Translations under genes and position numbers: made by a program
The notes under the pieces: generated by a model
Seen by the model: only the letters and a program-made list of their open reading frames with translations
The model's database searches: none
Told to the model about the DNA's origin: nothing
Part shown: piece by piece, positions 55,480 through 64,000 of the stretch
Position numbering within the stretch: the first letter of the stretch is position 1
Layout: the number at the start of each line of letters is the position of its first letter
DNA from: Nostoc sp. 'Peltigera membranacea cyanobiont' N6
GTDB taxonomy: Bacteria; Cyanobacteriota; Cyanobacteriia; Cyanobacteriales; Nostocaceae
NCBI RefSeq assembly: GCF_002949735.1
Contig: NZ_CP026681.1
Coordinates: forward strand, 2,418,001 to 2,482,000
Reading direction: 5' to 3'
DNA length: 64,000 nucleotides

Positions 55480-57252
55480 ATGAAAACAAACATTGAGAAA
55501 AATGCGACTGGAGAATATATGGATTCTAACCATATTATTTTTTGGTCGGATTCACATCAAGAAAATAAAATTGGGATCTATATGATGGGAGGCTGCGATC
55601 TTCCATCGGTATTTTCCTGTGTTCCTCTAATTAAACCAATATTGAAAGGAACTTGCTGCATTATCAAAGAAGGGCAGATTGAGAAATCTAGATCGGATAT
55701 CCTGCTACAAAATCTCAAAAAATCTCCTCAAAATTTATTAGCTCCCGTCTTAGAGAAGTTTTATCTTCCCAATAATTTCTTTGAAAATCAACTATCAAAA
55801 CCCGATTTTTGTGTTTCTCATGGTAGCGGTATTGAAGAGTTTCCTAAACAAGTAGTAATCTTATCAATTGCTGCTGACGTAGCGAGAGTGGTTTATCAAC
55901 ATCGGGAACATGGCTTTTTAATCGATCCTAGTGGCTGGTGGAACAATCAACGCATGGATTTGATGTTAAGAGATTTATCTTCTGCAAATTGGTTTAGGAA
56001 GTATTTTGTCAGTTTAGGCCGGATGACCTTAGAAACTTTTATTGAAAATTTAACTCAATTAATTCAAGAAATTCGACAGGTTACTAACGCCTACATTTTA
56101 GTATTTAATACTTTAACAATTGAACCGGGTAATATTATCCACAATTATCAGTTTGTGAAACGCCCTGAAAGCTTACGACGGCGAGAATTCAATTTAGCGT
56201 TGATTGAATTATCAAGAAAATTGAACTTTTGGATTGTTGATGTAGATAAAGTTTTAAAGCAAAGCAGAACTAAAAACATGATTGATTTTGTTCATTTCCC
56301 TGTGGAACTTTATCAACCAATTGGTCAAGAAGTTTTTAAAATTCTAGAAGAACTAGAGATTTTTAATGCCCCAAGTCAGCTTCTAGGTTTGAATATTAAG
56401 AAATTGCTACCCCAAAAGCACCAGACTCAGACCTTGTTGGAAAGCCTCCAAGCGCAACTTGACCAGAAAAACCAAGAATTAGAAGCACAACAACTTGAAA
56501 CCCTGCAAGCAAAAGCAGAAATAGGGCAGTATCGGGAAAGTCTGCAACAAGTTCAGATACAAGTTCAGATACAAATTGAGCAGTTGCAAACTCAGCTACA
56601 GCAAACACAAGCTCAACTGCAACAAACTCAGGGAGAACTACAGCAATCTCAATCTCAGCTACATACCTCTCAAACCGAGTTGGTACAATCTCAGTCTGAT
56701 TTACAACAAACTCAAGAGCAATCCGAGCAGATTGAAGCTCAACTACGACAAACTCAGGGAGAACTACAGCAATCTCAATCTCAGCTACATACCTCTCAAA
56801 CCGAGTTGGTACAACTAAAGTCATATCTCCAACAAACTCAGGGAGTAGAGGGAGTAATGAGCTATTATCGCTCTCGCATCGCATTCAACACTGACGACAT
56901 CCAACTTTATCACCAAGCACTAGAAGTTATACCAGATGACGCTCAAATCCATTTGCAGCTAGGCAATGCCTTAGTCAGACAAAATCGCCTCTCGGATGCG
57001 ATCGCCACTTACCAAACCGCACTTCAATTTCACCCAAATAACTTTGAAATACACTTAGAGTTAGCAAAGGCTTTAGAGAAAGATCAGAAATCGGATGAGG
57101 CGATCGCTTCTTACCAACGTGCGATCGAACTGAATCCAGATTACTCTTGGTCGCACAAACACTTAGGAGATATTTTAGCAGAACGAGGTCAGCTATCAGG
57201 AGCAAGTCTCTCTTACCGTCGCGCTTTACAGCTTCAACCGAGAATCTTTTGA
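55480..57252 (+). CDS. SGNH-like protein with coiled coil and TPRs
   Basis: Residues ~1-305 form an SGNH-like domain related to the C-terminal half of the 53446 protein (HIIFWSDSHQENKIG, VVILSIAADVARV, GWWNNQ, ILVFNTLTIEPGN, LNFWIVDVDKVL, DFVHFP). Here the late DxxH pair (DFVHF) is visible. Residues ~315-460 are a Gln-rich coiled coil with a 66-bp DNA repeat. The last ~120 residues are three TPRs (YHQALEVIPDDAQIHLQLGNALVRQ and on). Such layouts occur in cyanobacterial glycan-modifying and sulfotransferase-like proteins. It may bind the glycosyltransferase complex and move acyl groups. It closes the plus-strand cluster. Confidence 0.72.
   Translation: MKTNIEKNATGEYMDSNHIIFWSDSHQENKIGIYMMGGCDLPSVFSCVPLIKPILKGTCCIIKEGQIEKSRSDILLQNLKKSPQNLLAPVLEKFYLPNNFFENQLSKPDFCVSHGSGIEEFPKQVVILSIAADVARVVYQHREHGFLIDPSGWWNNQRMDLMLRDLSSANWFRKYFVSLGRMTLETFIENLTQLIQEIRQVTNAYILVFNTLTIEPGNIIHNYQFVKRPESLRRREFNLALIELSRKLNFWIVDVDKVLKQSRTKNMIDFVHFPVELYQPIGQEVFKILEELEIFNAPSQLLGLNIKKLLPQKHQTQTLLESLQAQLDQKNQELEAQQLETLQAKAEIGQYRESLQQVQIQVQIQIEQLQTQLQQTQAQLQQTQGELQQSQSQLHTSQTELVQSQSDLQQTQEQSEQIEAQLRQTQGELQQSQSQLHTSQTELVQLKSYLQQTQGVEGVMSYYRSRIAFNTDDIQLYHQALEVIPDDAQIHLQLGNALVRQNRLSDAIATYQTALQFHPNNFEIHLELAKALEKDQKSDEAIASYQRAIELNPDYSWSHKHLGDILAERGQLSGASLSYRRALQLQPRIF
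56623..56814 (+). repeat. Two 66-bp direct repeats in the coiled coil
   Basis: 56623-56688 and 56749-56814 are the same 66 bases (Gln/Ser-rich heptads). They are spaced by 60 bases and stay in frame, so unit number could change without breaking the gene. Confidence 0.85.
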
Positions 57253-57529
57253 ATTTATTTAATTAAACTAGTACAATAGGGAGCAATGCGATTTTGTGAG
57301 GTTTGGTCAAAAACAAGCGATCGCTAAAAATTATATTTAGGTACAAGGTGATTTTATTTGCAAATAAAATACTGACTTACATGAGAATTAATCTTGATGA
57401 GATATCTCACAAAGATTGCTAGCAAGTCATTTGACGATTATGTTTAAAAATATCTGCAATCAGTCTTTTATACTTAGTATGAATTATGCCAAAAAGTAAA
57501 TTAAAGACAGGATTAAAGTATAAAATTTA
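57253..57529. other. Intergenic region before the ISKra4 remnant
   Basis: About 280 AT-rich bases. They probably include the end of the ISKra4 element, whose exact terminus I cannot place. No gene is seen. Confidence 0.4.
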
Positions 57530-58341
57530 TCAACCAGTTTGGGGTTGGATAAAGGAATTAAAGATAGAACCACAAAAATTATCCCAACTTTCAGCTATCC
57601 ATTGACAACGCAGATGTAAGATAATTTCTGCATTTTCTTTCAACCAAAATTTACTATTACCCTTGATTCTTAAGTTGACAACTTGACGGATTAAACTCTC
57701 AATTGCTCCACTGCCAATAGGTAGTTTTTGAGTTATGACTTTAGCGTAATTTAAACGCCTTTCACGATAGGCACGTAAAAGGTAATTTCTCTGTATCACC
57801 ATAGTTTTACAACGCTCTCCCGTAGCTTCAGAGATAAATTCATCCATCTGCCTAATTATGGTCATGGCATTACTTTTTTTTAAAGTTCTCCGTGCTTTTT
57901 TAAACCAATTATTCCGCTCCTTATCATCACTAAAAGCTACATCAGCAAATTTATGTAGCCGCTCAGTAACATGGTAAAAATCAAATAATTGATAAGTGGC
58001 ATCGGGAGATTTCAATTTCTTTAAAAGAGGAGGAATATGTTTCCAAATCCATTCAGCACCGTCAGCAATTAGCAAAACTTGTTTTGCTTGACTAATTCCC
58101 AAACTAATCAGATGCATTTCCAAAATTGGTAAAAAGCCTTTATAGTCTTCATAAGTGCCATCATTTACAATCTTTATCTCGTTATTTTTGACTTTTTTTC
58201 CCTGTTCATCAACCACATAAATTGTTACTAATTTTGGCTCGACCCATTCCCCTATAAAGCCATGCTTGTTTGTTTTGGCATTTTTTCTACCTTTTTTATT
58301 AATCCTAATTCTACTCCTGCCGCCATCTACAGCAATTACAA
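57530..58341 (-). pseudogene. ISKra4-family transposase, 3' part
   Basis: The frame reads VVIAVDGGRSRIRINKKGRKNAK, ...LLIADGAEWIWKHIPPL, FDFYHVTERLHKFADVAF and LPIGSGAIESLIRQVVNLRIKGNSKFWL, the catalytic half of ISKra4 transposases. The N-terminal half is missing: the frame is cut by the left end of the IS1634 element at 58342. The ATG at 58348 lies inside that IS end, so it is not a native start. The missing part is not on the other side of the IS. Confidence 0.85.
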
Positions 58342-58647
58342 CCCACATTCCGCACCCTAACTGTCACAAAGGGGTTTTTACGGAGGATTTTTCTCGATAA
58401 AAAGAGTAAAATCAGACATCTTGGGTTATAAGGTCAGATTTTTTACCGACTCTGGATGAGACTGGAATTCTCAATAAGGTGCGATAAAGATTAGCACTTA
58501 ATTGATAGATAAAAATTTATGATAACTGTGCAAATCTCTGTAATTAAATTATGTATTTTGGCTGGAAAGTTAAAAAAATCTATACCTATTAAAGTGAATT
58601 AATAGCGTTTATCAAGACATTTATAAATAATTTATTGCGGCTATTTG

Positions 58648-59508
58648 TCAACATTTATAATAGTGGCGACAATTATCTGGCAGAAAACTCAAAATATATT
58701 CTCTAGATGAAGTCATATTTGATATGAATATTTCCTGATTATTTAATTTGACTAAATGTATAGATTGAAAACATTGAAATACCCATCGCATCGTTGGATT
58801 GTTTATAGCTTTACCAAGCTGGTTTTTAATTGTAGATTTAGATGCTGATAGGGCTGCTCTGATTTGTCTTTGCGCTAAAGTGTATACCAAAAGACATAAT
58901 CCCATTATCATTTTTAAAAATATTGGTATATCTCCATCTCCCGATGATATTAAGTCTATGATGAATTGTTTTAAATCCGGTCTATGGTCACGAGAATAGC
59001 CATAGGTAATCTCAATAGCTTGTGGTGATTTGATTTGACAATTTGATGAATTATTATCAAAAGTTACATCTGGTAAACTAGTTTTATATTCACCATGTAA
59101 GTGTAGTGAAGTCGAATCCAAATGTGACGATTTTAAACTAATATTGAATTCTTTTATCACCTGACTACTAATAGCTAAAAATATCTCCGTTAAGCCTTTA
59201 ATAAATAATTTATCCATAACTCTCCCTAATTTATCATCATTTAAATATTCGGCTTTTACTCCCTTTCCGATTAGATGTTCACAAGGTTTATCTTGAAAAA
59301 ACTCTGGAAACATATATAAAGGACTGCTGACAAAGCCCAATCCATTTAATATCATTGCTTTCACTACATGTCCGGCGCTGATTTTTTCTCCTGCCTCTTG
59401 ACCGATTAATTTATTAATAATTTCCACCAAGCCTATAGAGTCTATAATTCCTGCTATTATACCCAAATGGTCTATGTTTTTAAATTCAATCTCTTGATGG
59501 TTAGACAT
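58648..59508 (-). pseudogene. IS1634 transposase with in-frame internal deletion
   Basis: The 286 residues match the N-terminal ~205 (IKNIDHLGIIAGIIDSIGLVE, HLDSTSLHLHGEY, YGYSRDHRPDLKQ, SGDGDIPIFLK) and the C-terminal ~80 residues (GLCLLVYTLAQRQIRAAL, MRWVFQCFQSIHLVKL) of the 573-residue protein at 38464. About 260 residues between them, with catalytic Asp and Glu, are absent, and the join stays in frame. The product cannot be an active transposase but could still bind the ends. Confidence 0.88.
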
Positions 59509-59636
59509 TATATTGTTACCCTACTTACAACATCTGTTTCCATTTTCACATTGGATAAACCTAAAAATTTGTGGAAGCTGTTCTGGGTACATAAACATCT
59601 CTTTAACCCATCGAATCATTATTGAATTACAAAAAG

Positions 59637-59667
59637 GGGGAGAGGCTGCCGTCCGCAGCCTCTCCCC
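59637..59667. repeat. GC-rich hairpin with AATGATTATCATT tail
   Basis: A 13-bp perfect stem (59637-59649 / 59655-59667) is followed ten bases later by the palindromic AATGATTATCATT (59677-59689). The same pairing, inverted, occurs at 63115-63175. It lies inside the deleted IS1634 element. Confidence 0.6.
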
Positions 59668-59928
59668 TCCCCTCATAATGATTATCATTTTCTACATCGG
59701 GATATTTTCTCTCAGTCCCTACCTAATAGAAGTATTTATCATTAAGTTCTAAAATCTCCCTTCATTTTATAGTTCATAAATACTATTCGCCGACAATTAG
59801 TTAAGTACTAATGAACTTGTGACAGTTAGGGTGCGGAATGTGGGGTATAAAATACTAAATCTCTACGTAAAACTTTATTAGCGATCGCTCTCCAGGTGGG
59901 GTCATCTCACAAAATCGCATTGCTCCCA

Positions 59929-61403
59929 GTACGCCGTCTTTACCGCCAACTTGAGCGAAGCCAGCCGAAGAACCATCACCGCTAACTACTCCACCACCGA
60001 CGGGACAGCAACTTTTGGCAGTGATTACACAGCCGCCAACGGTACAATTAGCTTCGCCTCTGGAGAAATCAGTAAAACCATTACCATCCAACTAATTGGC
60101 GACACCCTGGACGAATTTGATGAAACCTTCTTCGTCAACCTCAGCGATGCCACCAACGCCACAATTCTTACCAACCAAGCCACAGCCACCATCCTCGACG
60201 ATGACGCAGCCCCAATCCTGACAACAGACGACAGAAACATCACTGAAGGGGACAATGGTACACTCAACGTCACCTACACCATCAACCTCAACACCCCAAG
60301 CGGCAAACCCGTTAGCGTTAATTACACAACAGCCGACGGTACGGCAACTGCGGGAACTGATTACACAGCCACCAACGGAATAGTTTCCTTTGCTCCCGGT
60401 GAAACCAGCAAAACCATTACAGTACAAGTTTTAGGAGATGCGATCAATGAATTCGACGAAACCTTCTTCCTCAACTTGAGCGATGCCACAAACGCCACAA
60501 TTACCAAGAACCAAGCCGTAACCACCATCCTTGATAACGACGCACCGCCAAGTATAACGATTGGCGACAGAACAATTACCGAAACAGATAATGGCGCGAT
60601 CGCACTAACCTACACTATCAGCCTCGACGCACCCAGCGCCAAACCAATCTCTGTTAAATATACAACAGCCGACGGAACAGCAACTGCGCTCACTGACTAC
60701 ACCGCTACGAATGGCAGCATCACCTTTGCACCAGGAGAAACCAGCAAAACTGTTACAGTCCAGGTACTAGGCGATACCATTGATGAATTTGATGAAACTT
60801 TCTTCCTCAACTTGAGCGATGCCACAAACGCTACAATTACCAAAAACCAAGCTGTAAATACAATCGTTGATAACGATGCACCACCTGTACTCACCATCAA
60901 TGATAGAACCATTACCGAGGGAGACAACGGTACTGCCACTGTCACCTTCACAGTTAACCTTTCGGCAGCCAGCGCCAAAGCAATCGCAGTAAATTATGCC
61001 ACCCTTGACGGCACTGCTCACTCTGGCAGCGACTACACCGCAACCAATGGTACACTCACCTTTGCACCCCTTGAAACCAGTAAAACTATCTCAGTGCAGG
61101 TACTTGGCGACACCATTGACGAATTTGATGAATCATTCTTCCTCAACTTGAGCAATGCCACCAACGCTACTATTGCCGATGCTACTGGTGCAGGTACAAT
61201 TCTGGACAATGACGCACCGCCCACACTAACCATTAATGACAAAACCATTACTGAAGGTGATAATGGCACGCAGACAATGACATTTACCGTCAGTCTTTCT
61301 GCTGTCAGCCAGAAAACAATTGACGTTAACTATACTACGGCTAACGGTACAGCGACCTCCGGCAGTGACTACACAGCAACCAATGGGACACTCATTTTCA
61401 ATT
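59929..61403 (+). pseudogene. Calx-beta domain fragment of a surface protein
   Basis: The frame encodes about five Calx-beta units of ~95 residues (VNYTTADGTAT...GTDYTATNG, ETSKTITVQVLGD, DEFDETFFLNLSDATNATI, ILDNDAPP). Such arrays bind calcium in large secreted or surface proteins. No signal peptide, secretion signal or end domain is present. The similarity begins at about 59,929 with no start codon (the frame is open only from 59,882, just inside the IS flank). It ends abruptly inside a unit at NGTLIFN where the direct repeats at 61,402 begin. Both ends therefore seem cut by mobile DNA. An internal TTG at 59951 could give a 484-residue product. Confidence 0.75.
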
Positions 61404-61456
61404 AGTCTGCGACAATTTTTCACATAGTCCGCGACAATTTTCATTTAGTCTGCGAA
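61402..61456. repeat. Three direct repeats, possible transposon end
   Basis: TAGTCTGCGACAATTTT-type units start at 61403, 61425 and 61446 (the third is shorter). The array begins where the Calx-beta coding sequence stops matching its family. Spaced 21-22-bp repeats are what transposase-binding arrays at Tn7/Tn5053-like ends look like. No matching transposition genes are in the window. Confidence 0.55.
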
Positions 61457-61757
61457 CCCCACAGCCAACACCATACACACCCCTAAAATCGCAAAATTAA
61501 CCCCATTCATGATTTAAGTGGGGCATTGAATATTGGGGGGAGTTCGATTTGCTCAAAAGCCATATTTAAAATTTGATCCTCGCTAGCTACTCGTAATATA
61601 AAGAAAAACAGCAGTATATTCTTTAAGACTAGCAGCACAAGGGTATCAAGATTCGGGGGAAAGATGATTATCGCGACGCGCTGCTCTTCATTTATCAGAA
61701 TCTTGCTTATAAAAAATCACGTTCTGATAAGTAGTCATTATCTACTCCAGATCGGTT
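61457..61757. other. Intergenic region without a supported gene
   Basis: About 300 bases after the direct repeats. I see no gene, strong hairpin or repeat in it. Confidence 0.4.
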
Positions 61758-62155
61758 TTAGTTTCTCCCCACCTTAAAGCCTTCGCCACTAAGGAACTCT
61801 TCATTTACCAGCAACAGAATCTTATCTGTATACTTCCCTTTGTTCGCATAGCTAGCAGGGTTAGATGGGTCTTTCTTGTTCTCCATGCCAAACTTAGCAT
61901 TATGGCTAATCACTTCATCTTTATGGGCTTCAATCCAATCGCGTACTAGTAAACCATTACAGCCCGATAAATCTCTGAGTGCTTGGTTAGTAATTGCCAA
62001 GCGATCTGAGTCTCCAGTTGCCACAGTATCGTTGTACAAACAAATAGCTTGAAACGACCTACGGATTTTCTCAATCGCCGCCAAGGATGCTTTACTCCCC
62101 CAAACCTCAGCATCGGTTTTGGCTTGCCAGTCAATCTCTTCTTCTCTTCTTTAGG
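61758..62155 (-). pseudogene. C-terminal fragment of an unknown, possibly plasmid-type protein
   Basis: The minus strand reads EIDWQAKTDAEVWGSK, then AAIEKIRRSFQAICLYN...RLAITNQALRDLSGCNGLLVRDWIE...KILLLVNEEFL down to a stop at 61758. The frame is open from a stop at about 62,155 and has no ATG; a TTG at 62084 would give 108 residues. Just upstream another frame continues as APPAKVAPPKPKEEKK, a Pro/Lys linker, so a frameshift probably cut the gene. The N-terminal part is missing. It resembles, by feel only, DNA-binding proteins of cyanobacterial plasmids. Confidence 0.45.
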
Positions 62156-62722
62156 TTTAGGTGGTGCAACCTTGGCAGGTGGGGCGGCTTGTGCTGCTTA
62201 CTATGGTGATGATGGAAGTCCCTGGTGTGAAGATGGAGCAGCTATAGGGGTGCGATGGGACGATCGCTCCTATTCAAGCAAGGAAAGGTCTTGCTGATCC
62301 CCGTGCCGCCAAAACAAAAAAAGAAGTTGGGGATATTTTCGAGACATAAATATTTCAGTTATTTGCATTAATTAAGTCAGATTTTCTCTAGTATAGGTGC
62401 TTAATATTTGAGTAATCGCAGTCTGGTATAAGTAAGTTGGTGCAATCAAACCAAACTGTGTAAATAAAAGTAGATAAGGCTCAAACTCTTTCTCCCCCTG
62501 CCCCCTGCTTTATCCCAACAATAATTATTTACGCCAACTTACTTATACATAAGATAGCTAAAATAATTATTGTCTAAAATAGTTTGCTAAATACTTAAAT
62601 AATTGTCATATTTGGGGATATAAAAGGTTTAGTTTTGCTCTACTTAAAAGTTTCATAGCTGACTAAATAGCTTTTCTATCAATTACACTGTTTAGTATTC
62701 TAGTTTTACCATTCAAAAAGAA
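62156..62722. other. Degenerate region with a MITE-like element
   Basis: About 560 bases with the remains of the linker of the preceding gene, AT-rich DNA, the inverted-repeat element at 62426-62548 and the probable promoter region of the small peptide gene at 62723. No complete gene is seen. Confidence 0.45.
62426..62548. mobile_element. MITE-like element, 123 bp
   Basis: Perfect 15-bp terminal inverted repeats GTATAAGTAAGTTGG (62426-62440) and complement (62534-62548) surround an AT-rich core with a C-rich tract. No coding sequence is inside. Confidence 0.65.
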
Positions 62723-62920
62723 ATGAGTAATATTAAAATTTCTGATTTGCATTCTACTAATATTAATATATTTCAGAATTTGTCTGATAATGCTACTAAA
62801 ACAGTCATGGGTGGAAGCTGGCTTAGTGACAGATTAGGCATTAATATCAAGATTGGTGCGCCTAAAGATGGAGTTTTTCCGATCGAGGATTTCACTATTT
62901 GGGGCTGGAATATAATTTAG
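62723..62920 (+). CDS. Small peptide with double-glycine leader
   Basis: The 65-residue product starts MSNIKISDLHSTN and has FQNLSDNATKTVMGG at residues ~17-31. This matches the leader type that ends in Gly-Gly in cyanobacterial bacteriocin-like and RiPP precursors, cut by peptidase-containing ABC transporters. The remaining 34 residues (SWLSDRLGINIKIGAP...) have no Cys and no run typical of lanthipeptides. No transporter or modifying enzyme is in the window. It may be a secreted signal or bacteriocin-like peptide. Confidence 0.6.
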   Translation: MSNIKISDLHSTNINIFQNLSDNATKTVMGGSWLSDRLGINIKIGAPKDGVFPIEDFTIWGWNII

Positions 62921-63274
62921 TTCGCTCGTAGCAATGCGATCGCAACTGAGGGCTTTGCAACCAATAAAGAGTGAATAATGTCCTCTCAATTCTTCCTACT
63001 TTTCGCAGAGCGATCGCTAATTTGTTTTGACGAGGCTATGATGGTAGCTTACCCATTAAGGGACTTCCAAAGAATAAATTATTCCAAGAAAAACAAGAAA
63101 CAGGTTTTCTCAAGAATGATAATCATTTTAAGGGGGGAGAAAAGGTGTTGCCGAGGGCAACACCTTTTCTCCCCCTCATCTATGCATGAAGAATCTATAC
63201 ACTTCTCATCTATTTTGAAGTTAAACAGTGTAGGATTAGTATGTTTTGTAGCTAAATAAATGCTGTTATTAAAA
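62921..63274. other. Intergenic region with a 20-bp hairpin
   Basis: About 350 bases between the peptide gene and the transposase stop. It contains the hairpin at 63133-63175 and one HIP1-like site; the frame at 62978-63259 runs through the hairpin and is not supported. Confidence 0.5.
63133..63175. repeat. Perfect 20-bp hairpin with AATGATAATCATT
   Basis: Arms 63133-63152 and 63156-63175 pair perfectly around GAG. The palindromic AATGATAATCATT lies just before it (63115-63127). On the minus strand the order is hairpin then AATGATTATCATT, the same as at 59637-59689. Confidence 0.7.
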
Positions 63275-64000
63275 TCAAATAACTTTTGTTTTACTACAAC
63301 AAATATCAATAAACCAATTACCTAAATTTGGGAAAAGTTCATGGGTAGAATCGGTTAGCCGCTCAATCTGTTTTTCAATTTGAGCCATAGCTTTTTTTGT
63401 AAGCTTGACCCCATTCTCATAAGTTTTGTGTACTAACTTAACGACTGGATGTTTCCCGTTCCATGTCATAGTGCTGGCAAAATTTAGAGCCGTTTCTAGT
63501 TCATTTAAAATGCTACCATTCCAGTGATTTTCTAGTACTGCCCACGTCCTTTCTATTGGGTTATATTTACTATGATAGGGCGGATAATAAGCTAAACGTA
63601 TATTTACTTGATGTTTTTGAGCAAACTCTACTATACGTTTCATAAATTGAGTACGCCGTGAGCTATTCTGTGGCCCATTATCTTGATTGAGAAGTAAGGT
63701 TTGAATATCGGAAAAACGATGCTTTTGTTCTAACCAAAAATCTTCTAAAATATCAACAATAAAATCGCTTGTAACTTTCGATTCTGTAAAGTACAAAAAT
63801 AGCTCATCAAGCTCTGGAAGAAAGATACCATAAGGAGTTACAGTTGTTTTTGGATTATAATCATGGTCATCAGCTTTCGCTCCGTCCCGGCTTTTACCCC
63901 CTCGATCAAATGAGCCAATCTTAACGCGGGCTTTTCCGTCCATACTTAGACGTAAAACACTCTTATCTTCCGAAGCATCAATATTAACTATGTCTAATTG
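63275..64000 (-). CDS. ISAzo13-family transposase, 5'-partial
   Basis: The minus-strand frame is open to the right edge (LDIVNIDASEDKSVLRLSMDGKARVKIGSFDRGGKSR), so the N-terminus lies outside the window. DDE features are present: SMDGKARVKIG, LLLNQDNGPQNSSRRTQF and YYPPYHSKYNPIERTWAVLENHWNG, as in ISAzo13 transposases. The C-terminus looks complete (stop at 63275-63277). Confidence 0.88.
   Translation of the reverse strand, partial: QLDIVNIDASEDKSVLRLSMDGKARVKIGSFDRGGKSRDGAKADDHDYNPKTTVTPYGIFLPELDELFLYFTESKVTSDFIVDILEDFWLEQKHRFSDIQTLLLNQDNGPQNSSRRTQFMKRIVEFAQKHQVNIRLAYYPPYHSKYNPIERTWAVLENHWNGSILNELETALNFASTMTWNGKHPVVKLVHKTYENGVKLTKKAMAQIEKQIERLTDSTHELFPNLGNWFIDICCSKTKVI

Larger units (their letters stand above)
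58342..59844 (-). mobile_element. IS1634-type element, internally deleted
   Basis: Perfect 26-bp inverted repeats (58342-58367 and 59819-59844) enclose 1,503 bp with a shortened transposase gene. The ends share the CCCACATTCCGCAC start with the element at 38298. With intact ends it could be mobilised by a full-length relative. It is inserted into an ISKra4 gene on its left; a Calx-beta fragment lies on its right. Confidence 0.85.

Noticed and set aside
56396..56884. 162-residue minus-strand frame
   Set aside because: It is the antisense shadow of the Gln-rich coiled coil; its repeats mirror the coding strand.
60025..61444. Several minus-strand frames of 72-111 residues
   Set aside because: They are antisense to the Calx-beta repeats and repeat with them.
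62049..62297. 82-residue plus-strand frame with a Gly/Ala-rich middle
   Set aside because: It overlaps the antisense of the better-supported fragment at 61758-62155 and shows no family.
1..64000. Frequent GCGATCGC octamers as a candidate regulatory or mobile signal
   Set aside because: This is HIP1, a genome-wide feature of many cyanobacteria; it also falls inside the GDR codons of the shared motif by codon choice.

Overview
The window looks like chromosomal DNA of a filamentous, probably Nostocales-type cyanobacterium. The reasons are AT-rich DNA dense in the HIP1 octamer GCGATCGC, many TPR-CHAT, WD40, NACHT/NB-ARC, GUN4 and DUF928 proteins, and a large load of insertion sequences and small palindromic repeats. 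The species cannot be told from the sequence.

Bases 1-36,300 are a conflict or programmed-death type island. On the minus strand (15.8 to 2.5 kb) lies a tightly packed run: a membrane-anchored unknown, a CHAT protease-like protein, a small helical protein, a WD40 protein and two TPR-CHAT proteins. A second WD40 gene lies upstream of it. On the plus strand (20.4-31.7 kb) lie an NB-ARC ATPase, a three-gene vMAP / MoxR ATPase / vWA-like(SAV_2336)-GUN4 operon, a WD40 protein and a NACHT ATPase. A 1,164-residue NACHT-HEAT protein follows on the minus strand between two 17-bp direct repeats. Eight of these proteins share one short motif of the form GKYNxNI...I-x-IGDRIY. It resembles the RHIM/PP class of amyloid signalling motifs, so they may talk to each other by templated assembly of this motif. 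Three minus-strand members are broken by three different single lesions: a 4-bp tandem duplication, a nonsense codon and an IS630 insertion. In each case the intact parent gene can be read by reversing one event.

Bases 36,400-41,500 hold a C5-cytosine methyltransferase with a small acidic partner, an intact IS1634-type element, an IS4 fragment and a gene split by a nonsense codon.

Bases 41,900-57,300 are a biosynthetic region. It has a 1,599-residue multi-domain glycosyltransferase with an N-terminal PhyH-type dioxygenase, and a second family 2 glycosyltransferase. A cassette of acyl-CoA dehydrogenase-like enzyme, stand-alone adenylation enzyme, carrier protein and flavin halogenase follows. 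This is the set that turns L-proline into halogenated pyrrolyl-2-carboxyl carrier protein in pyoluteorin-type pathways. Next come a methyltransferase-SGNH fusion, a lipoyl-like protein and an SGNH/coiled-coil/TPR protein. The mix suggests a (halo)pyrrole acyl group placed on a glycan or glycolipid, which is inference.

Bases 57,300-64,000 are an IS graveyard: a truncated ISKra4, an internally deleted IS1634 with perfect ends, a Calx-beta fragment capped by transposon-end-like direct repeats, a double-glycine-leader peptide, MITE-like hairpins, and an ISAzo13 transposase running off the right edge. I saw no tRNA, rRNA or CRISPR array.
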